DNA from: Aquamicrobium sp.
GTDB taxonomy: Bacteria; Pseudomonadota; Alphaproteobacteria; Rhizobiales; Rhizobiaceae
Direction of reading: 5' to 3'
Length of the DNA: 64,000 bases
Assembly: GCA_019739225.1 (NCBI GenBank)
Contig: JAHHDT010000007.1
Coordinates: 248,001 to 312,000 of the forward strand
Shown here: in pieces, positions 36,258 through 44,886 of the stretch
Position numbering within the stretch: the first letter of the stretch is position 1
How the letters are laid out: the number at the start of each line of letters is the position of its first letter
Position numbers and translations under genes: made by a program
Notes under the pieces: generated by a model
Told to the model about the DNA's origin: nothing
Seen by the model: the letters and a program-made list of their open reading frames with translations, nothing else
The model's database searches: none

Positions 36258-37082
36258 ATGCACACGGGCAATCCAGGCGAAGCCGCAACCGCGGCTTCCA
36301 ACCCCACAGTGATCTTCGACAAGGTTGGCATGGCCTATCCCGGCCAGAAAGCCGGCAGCGACCTCATCCTGGCCGATCTCTCCGTTTCGGTTTCCGAGGG
36401 CGAATTCTTCGTTCTCGTGGGTCCGAGCGGATCGGGCAAATCGACCCTACTGAAGCTGGTTGCGGGGACCGAGCAGCAAACTGAGGGGGCGGTGCTGTTC
36501 AACAACGCTCCCATCCAAGGTCCCGGTCGCCAGCGCGGAATGGTGTTCCAATCGATCGAGGAACCGCTGTTCCAGTGGCTCACCGTGACCCAGAACGTGG
36601 CCTTCGGCCCCAGCATTGCCGGTAAGTCGCGTGCCGAAAGCCGGCAGGTCGCCCAGCATTATATCGATCTCGTCGGCCTGCGCGGCCACGAGCAGAAGCT
36701 TCCCCACGAGCTTTCCGGCGGCATGAAGCAGCGTGTGCAGATCGCCCGCACCCTGGCGGCACAGCCTGAACTCATTCTCTTCGACGAGCCTTTTGCGGCG
36801 CTCGACGCGCTTACCCGGCGGGTGCTGCAAAAGGAACTCACCCGCATCTGGAAGGAAACCGGGTGCACGATGATCTATGTGACGCACGACATTCGCGAAG
36901 CTGTTCTTCTCGGGCAGCGCGTTGCCGTGATGAGCCGGGGGCCGCGCGCCAACATTACGCGGATCTACGATATCGAGCTTGACTACCCCCGCGACGATCT
37001 CGATGCGCGCTTTGCGGACGCGGTCAAGAATATCGAAGCCGACATCGAACGGGAGGCTGCCTCGCAATGGCAACAAGATTGA
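36258..37082 (+). CDS. ABC transporter ATP-binding protein, nitrate/sulfonate/taurine type (second system)
   Basis: A 274-residue ATPase with intact Walker A GPSGSGKST, Q-loop MVFQSIEEPLFQWLTV, signature LSGGMKQRVQIAR, Walker B LILFDEPFAALD and switch His in YVTHDIREAV. The Q-loop is two residues longer than in the first system. It lies 10 bp behind the binding protein gene and overlaps the permease gene by 16 bases, so the two are translationally coupled. Confidence 0.94.
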   Translation: MHTGNPGEAATAASNPTVIFDKVGMAYPGQKAGSDLILADLSVSVSEGEFFVLVGPSGSGKSTLLKLVAGTEQQTEGAVLFNNAPIQGPGRQRGMVFQSIEEPLFQWLTVTQNVAFGPSIAGKSRAESRQVAQHYIDLVGLRGHEQKLPHELSGGMKQRVQIARTLAAQPELILFDEPFAALDALTRRVLQKELTRIWKETGCTMIYVTHDIREAVLLGQRVAVMSRGPRANITRIYDIELDYPRDDLDARFADAVKNIEADIEREAASQWQQD

Positions 37083-37840
37083 TGCCATCCTATGGCTGGT
37101 CGATCCTGAGCGTCACTGTCGTTCTGCTGATCTGGCAGGCCAGTTCGACCTGGCTCGTCGATCCGATGTTCCTGCCCACCCCGCTTGCAGTTCTGTCTGG
37201 TGCCGGCCAGATGATCGCTGACGGCACCATGCAGCAATCGATATTGATTTCGATGATGCGGATACTGTCTGGCTGGATCATCGGCAGCGCGGTTGCCATT
37301 CCCATCGGGCTGGCGGTCGGCATATCGCCAATAGTGCGCAGCCTTGTCGACCCGTTCATCCATTTCTTCCGCTTCGTTCCTGCGATCGCTCTGGTGACGC
37401 TGTTCATCGTCTGGTTCGGCGTGGGAGAGATGTCCAAGATCATCCTGATCGCCTACGCGACGGCGTTCATCGTGATGGTCAACACCGCAAGCGGCGTCGC
37501 CTCGGTGTCGCAGGACAAGCTCAACGCGGCGCGCTGCCTGGGTGCTTCCAGGTGGCAGGTCTTCTTCCGGGTCATGATCCCGGCGACGCTTCCCTCGATC
37601 TATGTCGGCATGCGCCTTTCGCTCGCTTCGTCCTTTCTGGTCATCGCCGCCGCGGAGATGCTCGCCGCGGATGCCGGTCTCGGCTATATCATCTGGACGG
37701 CGCGGCTGTATTTCCAGGTCGACTGGATGTTCGCAGCCATCATCGTGCTTGGCCTTCTAGGCTTTGTCACGGATCGGCTCTGGCGCCTGCTCGGTCGCAC
37801 TGTGTTCGATCGCTACCTGCGCTCCGTGACAAGCTACTGA
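37067..37840 (+). CDS. ABC transporter permease, SsuC/TauC type (second system)
   Basis: A 257-residue permease with six predicted helices (first at about 9-28, WSILSVTVVLLIWQASS). The EAA loop is at about 150-172 (NAARCLGASRWQVFFRVMIP). The start lies 16 bases inside the ATPase gene; no later start keeps the first helix. It is followed 72 bp downstream by the sulfatase gene on the same strand. Confidence 0.93.
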   Translation: MATRLMPSYGWSILSVTVVLLIWQASSTWLVDPMFLPTPLAVLSGAGQMIADGTMQQSILISMMRILSGWIIGSAVAIPIGLAVGISPIVRSLVDPFIHFFRFVPAIALVTLFIVWFGVGEMSKIILIAYATAFIVMVNTASGVASVSQDKLNAARCLGASRWQVFFRVMIPATLPSIYVGMRLSLASSFLVIAAAEMLAADAGLGYIIWTARLYFQVDWMFAAIIVLGLLGFVTDRLWRLLGRTVFDRYLRSVTSY

Positions 37841-37912
37841 TTCCACCACACCTGAATTGAGCGCTGCCGACTGCGCCGGCAACGTCCGTAACCGGTAAAG
37901 ATATATCGAGCT

Positions 37913-40147
37913 ATGACGTCTTCAGAACACCGCCATATCGGGCGCACCCACAACGAATCCAACCGTCATTACGAACCCATACGGACCGGCCCGGTAGGCA
38001 AGCCCAATATCGTCTATGTCGTTCTTGACGACGTCGGGTATTCGGATTTGGGGTGCTTCGGGTCCGACATGGAGACCCCGCATTTCGATTCACTGGCCCA
38101 GTCAGGATTGCGCTACGCCAATTTCCACACGACGACGCTCTGCTCACCGACCAGGGCTTGTCTTCTGACCGGACGCAACCACCATTCGGTCGGCATGCGC
38201 TATCTTGCCAACGCCGACATGGGTTGGCCATCGGGACGCGGCGCCATCAGCCACAAGGCGGGCACGCTGGCCGAGATACTGAGGCTCGAGGGCTATTCCA
38301 CCTACGCAGTGGGCAAATGGCATCTCGCGCCCACCGAAAATGCCAATGCTGCCGGACCGTTCGACCAGTGGCCGCTCGGTCGCGGATTCGAGCGTTTCTA
38401 TGGCTTCATGAACGGGGGAACAGACCAGTATTACCCTGAACTGTTCCAGGACAACCAGTCGATCCGGCCTCCGGCGACACCGGAAGAGGGCTATCATCTT
38501 TCCGATGACCTGTCCGACAAGGCGGTCCGCTTCCTTTCCGACAAGATGGCGGTCTGGCCCGACAAGCCGTTCTTTCTCTATCTGTGCTACGGCGCGGGTC
38601 ACTTTCCCCATCAGGCCCCGCAGGATGCCCGCGAAAAGTACAAAGGTCGCTTCGCACATGGATGGGACGAGGAACGCACGAGGCGCCTTGCCAGGCAGAA
38701 GCAGATGGGCCTGGTGCCTCAGGACACAGAACTTCCTCCATCCAATCCAGGCGTGCGGAACTGGGAGTCGCTCTCCGAAGAAGAACGGGCGGTGGCGGAG
38801 CGGATGCAGGAATCCTATGCCGGCTTCCTCGATCACTGCGATGCCGGTTTCGGTCGGGTTCTCGACTTCCTAGAGCGCGCCGGCGTTCGCGACAACACCA
38901 TCATCGTGCTGATTTCCGACAATGGGGCTTCGATCGACTGCGACCCGGACGGGACCACAAACGTGTTGCGCTGGTTCAACCAGATTCCGGACGACTATGA
39001 AGTGTCGGCGCGACAGATGGACGAAATCGGTACGGCGCGCACGTTCGGCAACTATCCGTGGGGTTGGGCACAGGCTTCCAACACGCCCCTCAAGCTCTTC
39101 AAGAGCTACACGCATGGCGGCGGCGTCCGCGACCCCATGATCATTTCGTGGCCCAAGGGGATCGCCGACAAGGGGGCTATCAGATCGCAATTTACCCACG
39201 TCACCGACATCACGCCCACCATCCTGAGTGTTTGCGACATTGCCGTCCCTGAAGCGATCAATGGCGTGGCGCAGATGCCGATCCATGGGGAGGATTTTTC
39301 ATATTCCTTTGAAGCACCCGACGCTGCTTCCCGGAAGCGTACCCAATATTTCGAGATGTATGGCCACCGGTCAATCTGGCATCAGGGCTGGAAGGCCGTA
39401 ACGCAGCATGAGAAGGGAAGCGATTTCGAGACGGAGCGGTGGGAACTCTACCATCTCGACGAGGACTTCTCCGAAGTGCGTGATCTCGCAGCGCAGATGC
39501 CTGAAAGGCTGGGGGAGCTGAAGGAGCGGTGGTGGGCAGAAGCAGGACGCTACGGCGTCATGCCTCTGGACGACAGCGACGTCCTGTTCAAGCCGCCTTA
39601 TCGCCCCGGAGCGCCTCGCTGGCGGGACGAGTACAGCTTCTTCCCGCCCATTTCGCCGATCCCTGCCGAGGCGGCGCCAATGACACAGGACGTGTCTCAT
39701 CGCATCGCCATTGAACTCGAACGATCAAGTGCCGACCAGGGCGGCATGATGGTATGCTTCGGCAACAGCCATGGCGGCTATGCCATTGAGATCATCGATA
39801 ACAGGCTCGTCTACACCTACAACTATGCCGGATTGGACACCACGCGCCTGGTTTCGGATCGCGAGGTACCTTTGGGCCAAACCATACTGGCCTTTGAGTT
39901 TTCGAAGACCGGTGCCCTCAGCGGCACTGGCCGGCTTCTGATCGAGGACAAGCCAGCGGGCGAGTCAGTGTTTGCGCGCACCCTGCTGCGCCTGTCGCTC
40001 GCACCGCTGACATTCGGCTATGCCAGCTCGCAACCGGTCGATCCGCAGCGCCACGAAAGCCCACCATTTGCAGGGCGCATCGTCCGGGTCGACTACAAGA
40101 TCGGCAACGACCGAGAACGCTTTCCGGACACGCTGGACGTGGACTGA
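37913..40147 (+). CDS. Arylsulfatase-like sulfatase, formylglycine (Cys) type
   Basis: A 744-residue type I sulfatase. The modification motif is CSPTR starting at Cys77 in LCSPTRACLLTGR, the Cys-type sequence recognised by FGE, and a maturase is encoded 3.4 kb away. Metal ligands are Asp39 and Asp40 in VYVVLDDVGYSD and the Asp-Asn of LISDNGAS; Lys and His of VGKWHL complete the site. A C-terminal beta domain (about 590-744) follows the GVMPLDDSD region, as in long bacterial arylsulfatases. It hydrolyses a sulfate ester to the alcohol or phenol. No signal peptide is present, so it should act in the cytoplasm on material imported by the upstream ABC system. Substrate unknown. Confidence 0.93.
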   Translation: MTSSEHRHIGRTHNESNRHYEPIRTGPVGKPNIVYVVLDDVGYSDLGCFGSDMETPHFDSLAQSGLRYANFHTTTLCSPTRACLLTGRNHHSVGMRYLANADMGWPSGRGAISHKAGTLAEILRLEGYSTYAVGKWHLAPTENANAAGPFDQWPLGRGFERFYGFMNGGTDQYYPELFQDNQSIRPPATPEEGYHLSDDLSDKAVRFLSDKMAVWPDKPFFLYLCYGAGHFPHQAPQDAREKYKGRFAHGWDEERTRRLARQKQMGLVPQDTELPPSNPGVRNWESLSEEERAVAERMQESYAGFLDHCDAGFGRVLDFLERAGVRDNTIIVLISDNGASIDCDPDGTTNVLRWFNQIPDDYEVSARQMDEIGTARTFGNYPWGWAQASNTPLKLFKSYTHGGGVRDPMIISWPKGIADKGAIRSQFTHVTDITPTILSVCDIAVPEAINGVAQMPIHGEDFSYSFEAPDAASRKRTQYFEMYGHRSIWHQGWKAVTQHEKGSDFETERWELYHLDEDFSEVRDLAAQMPERLGELKERWWAEAGRYGVMPLDDSDVLFKPPYRPGAPRWRDEYSFFPPISPIPAEAAPMTQDVSHRIAIELERSSADQGGMMVCFGNSHGGYAIEIIDNRLVYTYNYAGLDTTRLVSDREVPLGQTILAFEFSKTGALSGTGRLLIEDKPAGESVFARTLLRLSLAPLTFGYASSQPVDPQRHESPPFAGRIVRVDYKIGNDRERFPDTLDVD

Positions 40148-40243
40148 GACCCTTTGTAACGAAGCCGATTAGAGCTTTAGGTCCCGGCGTCTACAATGCG
40201 CTATGGTAAATAGTGCGTATCCGATGCTGCGTTGCCCAGACGC

Positions 40244-40262
40244 GTTTACGCGTTGTTTACGC
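40244..40262 (+). promoter_or_regulatory. Direct repeat upstream of kdp, candidate KdpE binding site
   Basis: GTTTACGC occurs at 40244-40251 and again at 40255-40262, start to start 11 bp apart, about one helical turn. OmpR-family response regulators such as KdpE bind tandem half-sites with this periodicity as head-to-tail dimers. The repeat lies about 80 bp before the first kdp reading frame. Confidence 0.5.
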
Positions 40263-40311
40263 CTATCGCGGCGATGACATATCGCGCGTTGATGCTTCCG
40301 CGCCATAAATA

Positions 40312-40338
40312 GGACGCTCCTGAAATCGCGGAGCGTCC
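40312..40338 (+). promoter_or_regulatory. Hairpin burying the ribosome-binding site of the first kdp reading frame
   Basis: GGACGCTCC (40312-40320) and GGAGCGTCC (40330-40338) form a perfect 9-bp stem with a nine-base loop. The only Shine-Dalgarno-like GGAG for the ATG at 40340 is 40330-40333, inside the 3' arm, so translation would require opening of the stem. It may also be read as a leader hairpin near the transcription start. Confidence 0.6.
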
Positions 40339-40339
40339 C

Positions 40340-40423
40340 ATGCTTGACATCCTCTACATTGCTCTGGCTGCCGTCTTCTTTGGTGCAGCGGCCGCATCCG
40401 TCCGTTTGCTCGAACGGCTCTGA
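40340..40423 (+). CDS. Small single-helix membrane peptide upstream of kdpF
   Basis: A 27-residue peptide: MLDILYIALAAVFFG begins a single hydrophobic helix that ends with RLLERL. It is in the kdp direction, 83 bp before kdpA's leader gene kdpF and nine bases from it. GGAG is spaced six bases from the ATG but lies in a stem. It is too small for family assignment and is not KdpF, which follows. Short one-helix frames in this position occur in some other kdp operons, which I recall only generally; a Kdp-associated regulator or subunit is inference, and non-functional leader is possible. Confidence 0.6.
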   Translation: MLDILYIALAAVFFGAAAASVRLLERL

Positions 40424-40432
40424 GGTCGCGCC

Positions 40433-40522
40433 ATGGCTTTCGATCTGCTCATCGGCGGCGCGGTGGCCGCTCTCCTCCTCGCTTATCTCGGTTATGCGCT
40501 GGCCCGGCCGGAACGGTTCTGA
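40433..40522 (+). CDS. kdpF: KdpF, small stabilising subunit of the potassium-transporting ATPase
   Basis: A 29-residue single-helix protein, FDLLIGGAVAALLLAYLGY followed by ALARPERF, which is the typical KdpF ending. KdpF sits in the membrane beside KdpA and stabilises the KdpFABC complex. It starts 9 bp after the small upstream peptide and ends 21 bp before kdpA. GAGG lies about nine bases upstream of the ATG. Confidence 0.85.
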   Translation: MAFDLLIGGAVAALLLAYLGYALARPERF

Positions 40523-40543
40523 CCGCGCGCAAGGACACGTCTC

Positions 40544-42250
40544 ATGGCACCCGACATTCTGCAATTCATTCTCTACGCGGCGCTCGTCACCGCGCTCGCC
40601 TGGCCGCTCGGCCTCTACCTCGCCCGCGTCTACGAAGGCGGCAGGACCTGGATTTCGCCGGTCCTCGCGCCCGTCGAGCGCGGGTTTTTTGCGGTCGCTG
40701 GCATTCGCCCCGACCAGGGCCAGCACTGGACACGCTACGCTCTGTCCGTGCTCGCCTTCAGCCTTGGCTCCTGGGCGCTGCTCTACGCGATCCTGCGGCT
40801 CCAGCATCTGTTGCCGTTCAACCCGCAAGCGCTCGGACCGCTCTCGCCTGACCTGGCCTTCAACACGGCCGTATCGTTCACGACCAACACCAACTGGCAG
40901 GCCTATGGCGGCGAAACGACCATGTCGTATTTCAGCCAGATGGCGGGTCTGACGGTGCAGAACTTCGTCTCGGCTGGCGTCGGCATGGCGGTCTGCGCGG
41001 CGATCATCCGCGGTTTCTTCGCCCGCGAGCAGAAGACGCTCGGCAATTTCTGGGTCGATCTGACGCGCTCGGTTGTCTACGTGCTGCTGCCGCTGTCGAT
41101 CGTGCTGACGCTGTTCCTGGTCTGGCAGGGTGTACCGCAGAACCTGATGGCCTATGTGTCGGCGACGACCGTCGAGGGTGCTCAGCAGACGATCTCACAA
41201 GGTCCCGCTGCGTCGCAGATCGCCATCAAGCAGCTTGGCACCAATGGCGGCGGCTTCTGGAACGCGAACTCGTCGGTGCCCTACGAAAACCCGACGCCGC
41301 TCTCGAACCTCATCGAGATGGTCTCGATCCTGCTGATCCCGGCAGCCTTCTGTTTCATGTTCGGAAGGATGGTACGCGACATGCGCCAGGGCGCCGCCAT
41401 CTTCGCGGCCATGGGCATTCTCTTCCTCGGCGCGCTCGCGCTGACCTACGGTTCGGAAGTCTCGGGCAATCCAGCTTTCTCGCAGTTGCCCATCGAGCAG
41501 TCGGCCGGAAACATGGAGGGCAAGGAGGTCCGCTTCGGCGTCGGCAATTCGGCGCTGTGGGCAACGGCGACCACCGCCGCTTCCAACGGCTCGGTCAACG
41601 CCATGCACGACTCGTTCATTCCGCTCGGTGCGCTCGCTCCGATGCTGCTGATGCAGGTCGGCGAAGTTGTCTTCGGCGGCGTCGGTTCCGGCTTTTACGG
41701 CATGCTGTCCTTCGTCGTGCTGACCGTCTTCCTGGCCGGACTCATGGTCGGGCGGACGCCGGAATACCTTGGCAAGAAGATCGAGGCGCGCGAGGTGAAG
41801 CTCTCCGTCATCGCCTTTCTGGTGATGCCGCTGGGCGTGCTGGGGCTCGGCGCTCTCGCGGCAGTCCTACCCATCTCGCTATCCTCGCTCCAGGATGCCG
41901 GGCCTCACGGTCTTTCGGAAATCCTCTATGCGTATTCCTCGGCGACCGGCAACAACGGTTCGGCGTTCGCGGGCTTCGGCGCCAACGTGCCCTATCACAA
42001 CACGATGCAGGGCATCGCCATGCTCGCCGGCCGCTTCGTCTACATCGTGCCGATGCTGGCGGTTGCAGGTTCGCTAGCCGCCAAGAAGTCGGCGCCCGCC
42101 TCCAGCGGCACCTTCCCGACGCACGGGCCGCTATTCGTAACCCTCCTGATCGCCGTGATCCTGATCCTCGGCGGACTGACCTTCTTCCCGGCGCTCGCGC
42201 TGGGGCCGATCGCCGAGCACGTCTCGATGCTCGCCGGCGAAACCTTCTGA
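40544..42250 (+). CDS. kdpA: KdpA, potassium-binding channel subunit of the Kdp ATPase
   Basis: A 568-residue membrane protein of the SKT channel family, with ten predicted helices. The four selectivity-filter repeats are visible, the first as [11 protein letters not shown], the second as [14 protein letters not shown] and the last as [14 protein letters not shown]. It takes up K+ at submicromolar concentration with energy from KdpB. AAGGA precedes the ATG; a nine-base gap separates it from kdpB. Confidence 0.97.
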   Translation: MAPDILQFILYAALVTALAWPLGLYLARVYEGGRTWISPVLAPVERGFFAVAGIRPDQGQHWTRYALSVLAFSLGSWALLYAILRLQHLLPFNPQALGPLSPDLAFNTAVSFTTNTNWQAYGGETTMSYFSQMAGLTVQNFVSAGVGMAVCAAIIRGFFAREQKTLGNFWVDLTRSVVYVLLPLSIVLTLFLVWQGVPQNLMAYVSATTVEGAQQTISQGPAASQIAIKQLGTNGGGFWNANSSVPYENPTPLSNLIEMVSILLIPAAFCFMFGRMVRDMRQGAAIFAAMGILFLGALALTYGSEVSGNPAFSQLPIEQSAGNMEGKEVRFGVGNSALWATATTAASNGSVNAMHDSFIPLGALAPMLLMQVGEVVFGGVGSGFYGMLSFVVLTVFLAGLMVGRTPEYLGKKIEAREVKLSVIAFLVMPLGVLGLGALAAVLPISLSSLQDAGPHGLSEILYAYSSATGNNGSAFAGFGANVPYHNTMQGIAMLAGRFVYIVPMLAVAGSLAAKKSAPASSGTFPTHGPLFVTLLIAVILILGGLTFFPALALGPIAEHVSMLAGETF

Positions 42251-42259
42251 GGCACTCCC

Positions 42260-44296
42260 ATGCGCAAGAAACCCGACATCTCTCTTTTCGACTGGCGCGT
42301 CACCGGTCCGGCACTGAAAGTGGCTTTCAGAAAGCTGGATCCGCGCCTGATGGCACGGAATCCCGTTATGTTCGTCACCCTGGTGGTGGCAGCACTTTCC
42401 ACATTGCTGTTCCTGCGGGATCTGTTCATCAGGGGTGAGAACGTCGCCATCAGCGGCCAGATCGCGGCCTGGCTGTGGTTCACGGTGTATTTTGCCAACG
42501 TGGCCGAAGCGATGGCGGAGGGTCGCGGCAAGGCGCGCGCCGACACGCTGCGCGCCACCCAGTCCGAGACGCCGGCGCGCAGGCTTTCCGCCATAGATGT
42601 GGACGCGCCCGAGATCGTCTCCAGCCGATCGCTCAAGCCGGGCGACCTGGTGCTGGTGACGGTCGACGACATCGTTCCCGCCGATGGCGAGATCGTCGAG
42701 GGGATCGCTTCAGTCGACGAAAGCGCGATCACGGGCGAATCCGCCCCGGTGATCCGGGAAGCCGGCGGCGACCGCTCGGCGGTGACCGGCGGCACGCGTG
42801 TCGTGTCCGACTGGATCAAGGTCAGGATCACCTCGAAGCCCGGCGAGAGCTTCCTCGACCGGATGATCGCAATGGTCGAGGGCGCTGAACGCCAGAAGAC
42901 GCCGAACGAGATCGCGCTGAACATCCTGCTTGCAGGCATGACGATCATCTTCCTGATCGTCGTCGTAACGCTGCAGCCCTTCGTGATCTATTCTGGCGCG
43001 TTCGTGCCGGTGGCCTTCCTTATCGCTCTGCTCGTCACCCTCATTCCGACCACGATCGGCGGTCTCCTGTCGGCCATCGGCATTGCGGGCATGGACAGGC
43101 TGGTGAAGGCGAACGTGATCGCGAAATCCGGCCGTGCGGTGGAAGCCGCTGGCGATGTCGATGTGCTTCTTCTCGACAAGACGGGCACGATTACCTTCGG
43201 AGCACGGCAGGCCGATGCCTTCGAACCCTTGCCGGGCGCGACAGCAAAAGACCTGGCGGAGGCAGCGCTGCTTGCCTCCCTTTCGGATGAGACGCCCGAG
43301 GGCCGTTCGATCGTCGATTTTGCGCGCAAACAGATCGGACGTGCACTCGACGGGACAGACCGGGTGGGAGAAGCAATTGCGTTCTCGGCCAATACGCGCC
43401 TGTCGGGCGCGGACCTCACGGACGGTACGCAGCTTCGCAAAGGTGCCGCAGATTCCATCCTCGCGTGGTGCGGCACGTCGGCGTCACCGGAACTGCGCGC
43501 CATCGTCGAGCGCATAGCCAAGTCCGGTGGCACGCCGCTGCTCGTCGCCCATGACAAGCGCGTGCTCGGGGTCATCCAGCTCAAGGACATCGTCAAGCCG
43601 GGCATCCGCGAGCGCTTCGCCGAATTGCGCCGCATGGGCGTGCGCACGGTAATGGTTACGGGCGACAATCCTCTGACGGCCGCTTCCATCGCCGCCGAGG
43701 CGGGCGTCGACGATTTTCTTGCCGAGGCCACGCCCGAACGCAAGCTGGAGCTGATCCGCAAGGAACAGGCCGAAGGCAAGCTGGTCGCCATGTGCGGCGA
43801 CGGATCGAACGACGCGCCCGCGCTTGCCCAGGCCGATGTCGGTGTGGCGATGAACACGGGGACGCCCGCCGCCAAGGAAGCGGGCAATCTGATCGACCTC
43901 GACTCGGATCCGACCAAACTCATCGAGATCGTACTGGTGGGCAAGCAGTTGCTGATCAGCAGAGGCTCGCCGACGACCTTCTCCGTCGCCAACGACGTGG
44001 CGAAGTATTTCGCCATCCTGCCGGCGCTGTTCGTGACAGCCTATCCAGCGCTGGATGCACTCAACGTCATGGGCCTCGGCAGCCCCGGCAGTGCAATCCT
44101 CTCGGCCGTGATCTTCAATGCGCTGATCATCATCGCACTGATCCCGCTGGCGCTGCGCGGCGTCAAATACCAGCCGGCAACGGCCGCAACTCTTCTGCGC
44201 CGCAACCTGCTCGTCTATGGCCTTGGCGGCCTGATCGTTCCTTTCGTCGGCATCAAGGCGATCGACCTGATTGTCAACGCCGCCGGCATCGTGTGA
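42260..44296 (+). CDS. kdpB: KdpB, P-type ATPase subunit of the Kdp potassium pump
   Basis: A 678-residue type IA P-type ATPase. The phosphorylated Asp is in [11 protein letters not shown], the phosphatase loop is ITGESAPVI, and [26 protein letters not shown] and [12 protein letters not shown] are the usual nucleotide and phosphorylation-domain motifs. The KxGE-type nucleotide site appears as RKGAADSI. Regulatory serine phosphorylation of the TGES loop is known from Escherichia coli; the Ser is conserved here. Nine bases separate it from both neighbours. Confidence 0.97.
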   Translation: MRKKPDISLFDWRVTGPALKVAFRKLDPRLMARNPVMFVTLVVAALSTLLFLRDLFIRGENVAISGQIAAWLWFTVYFANVAEAMAEGRGKARADTLRATQSETPARRLSAIDVDAPEIVSSRSLKPGDLVLVTVDDIVPADGEIVEGIASVDESAITGESAPVIREAGGDRSAVTGGTRVVSDWIKVRITSKPGESFLDRMIAMVEGAERQKTPNEIALNILLAGMTIIFLIVVVTLQPFVIYSGAFVPVAFLIALLVTLIPTTIGGLLSAIGIAGMDRLVKANVIAKSGRAVEAAGDVDVLLLDKTGTITFGARQADAFEPLPGATAKDLAEAALLASLSDETPEGRSIVDFARKQIGRALDGTDRVGEAIAFSANTRLSGADLTDGTQLRKGAADSILAWCGTSASPELRAIVERIAKSGGTPLLVAHDKRVLGVIQLKDIVKPGIRERFAELRRMGVRTVMVTGDNPLTAASIAAEAGVDDFLAEATPERKLELIRKEQAEGKLVAMCGDGSNDAPALAQADVGVAMNTGTPAAKEAGNLIDLDSDPTKLIEIVLVGKQLLISRGSPTTFSVANDVAKYFAILPALFVTAYPALDALNVMGLGSPGSAILSAVIFNALIIIALIPLALRGVKYQPATAATLLRRNLLVYGLGGLIVPFVGIKAIDLIVNAAGIV

Positions 44297-44305
44297 GGTA
44301 AAATC

Positions 44306-44884
44306 ATGATTTCCGAACTCAGACCCGCACTGACCCTGCTTACACTGTTCACGGTGCTCACCGGGGTGGCCTATCCGCTTGCGATGACGGGAGCCGCGCA
44401 GGCACTTTTCCCTACACAGGCAAATGGCAGCCTCATCGAGCGCAACGGCCGGGTCGTCGGCTCTTCGCTGATCGGCCAGGCATTCATGGGTGAGGCCTAT
44501 TTTCATGGACGCCCGTCGGCAGCGGGGAGCGACGGTTATGATGCTGCCTCAACTGGAGGTAGCAATCTCGGCCCGACCGCGAAGACGCTCATAGAGCGCG
44601 TGACGGCCGATGCGCAGCGTCTCAGTGCTGCCAACGGCGGCGGTCCGGTCCCGATCGATCTCGTCACCGCGTCCGGCAGCGGCCTCGACCCGCACATCTC
44701 GCCAGAGGCTGCGAGCATACAGGCCGAGCGCGTGGCTGCCGCGCGGGGTGCAGACATACCCGCTGTCCGAGCGCTCGTCGCCGCGCACATTGAAGACCGG
44801 ACGCTTGGTCTGCTGGGCGAGCCGCGCGTTAACGTGCTCCTGCTCAATCTCGCTCTCGACGAGCGCATGCCGGTAGCCGACTGA
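44306..44884 (+). CDS. kdpC: KdpC subunit of the Kdp potassium pump
   Basis: A 192-residue protein with one N-terminal membrane helix ([20 protein letters not shown]) and a periplasmic domain. The conserved [39 protein letters not shown] and [10 protein letters not shown] segments are present. KdpC bridges KdpA and KdpB and raises ATP affinity. It ends two bases before kdpD, so the regulator genes belong to the same transcript. Confidence 0.96.
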   Translation: MISELRPALTLLTLFTVLTGVAYPLAMTGAAQALFPTQANGSLIERNGRVVGSSLIGQAFMGEAYFHGRPSAAGSDGYDAASTGGSNLGPTAKTLIERVTADAQRLSAANGGGPVPIDLVTASGSGLDPHISPEAASIQAERVAAARGADIPAVRALVAAHIEDRTLGLLGEPRVNVLLLNLALDERMPVAD

Positions 44885-44886
44885 CG

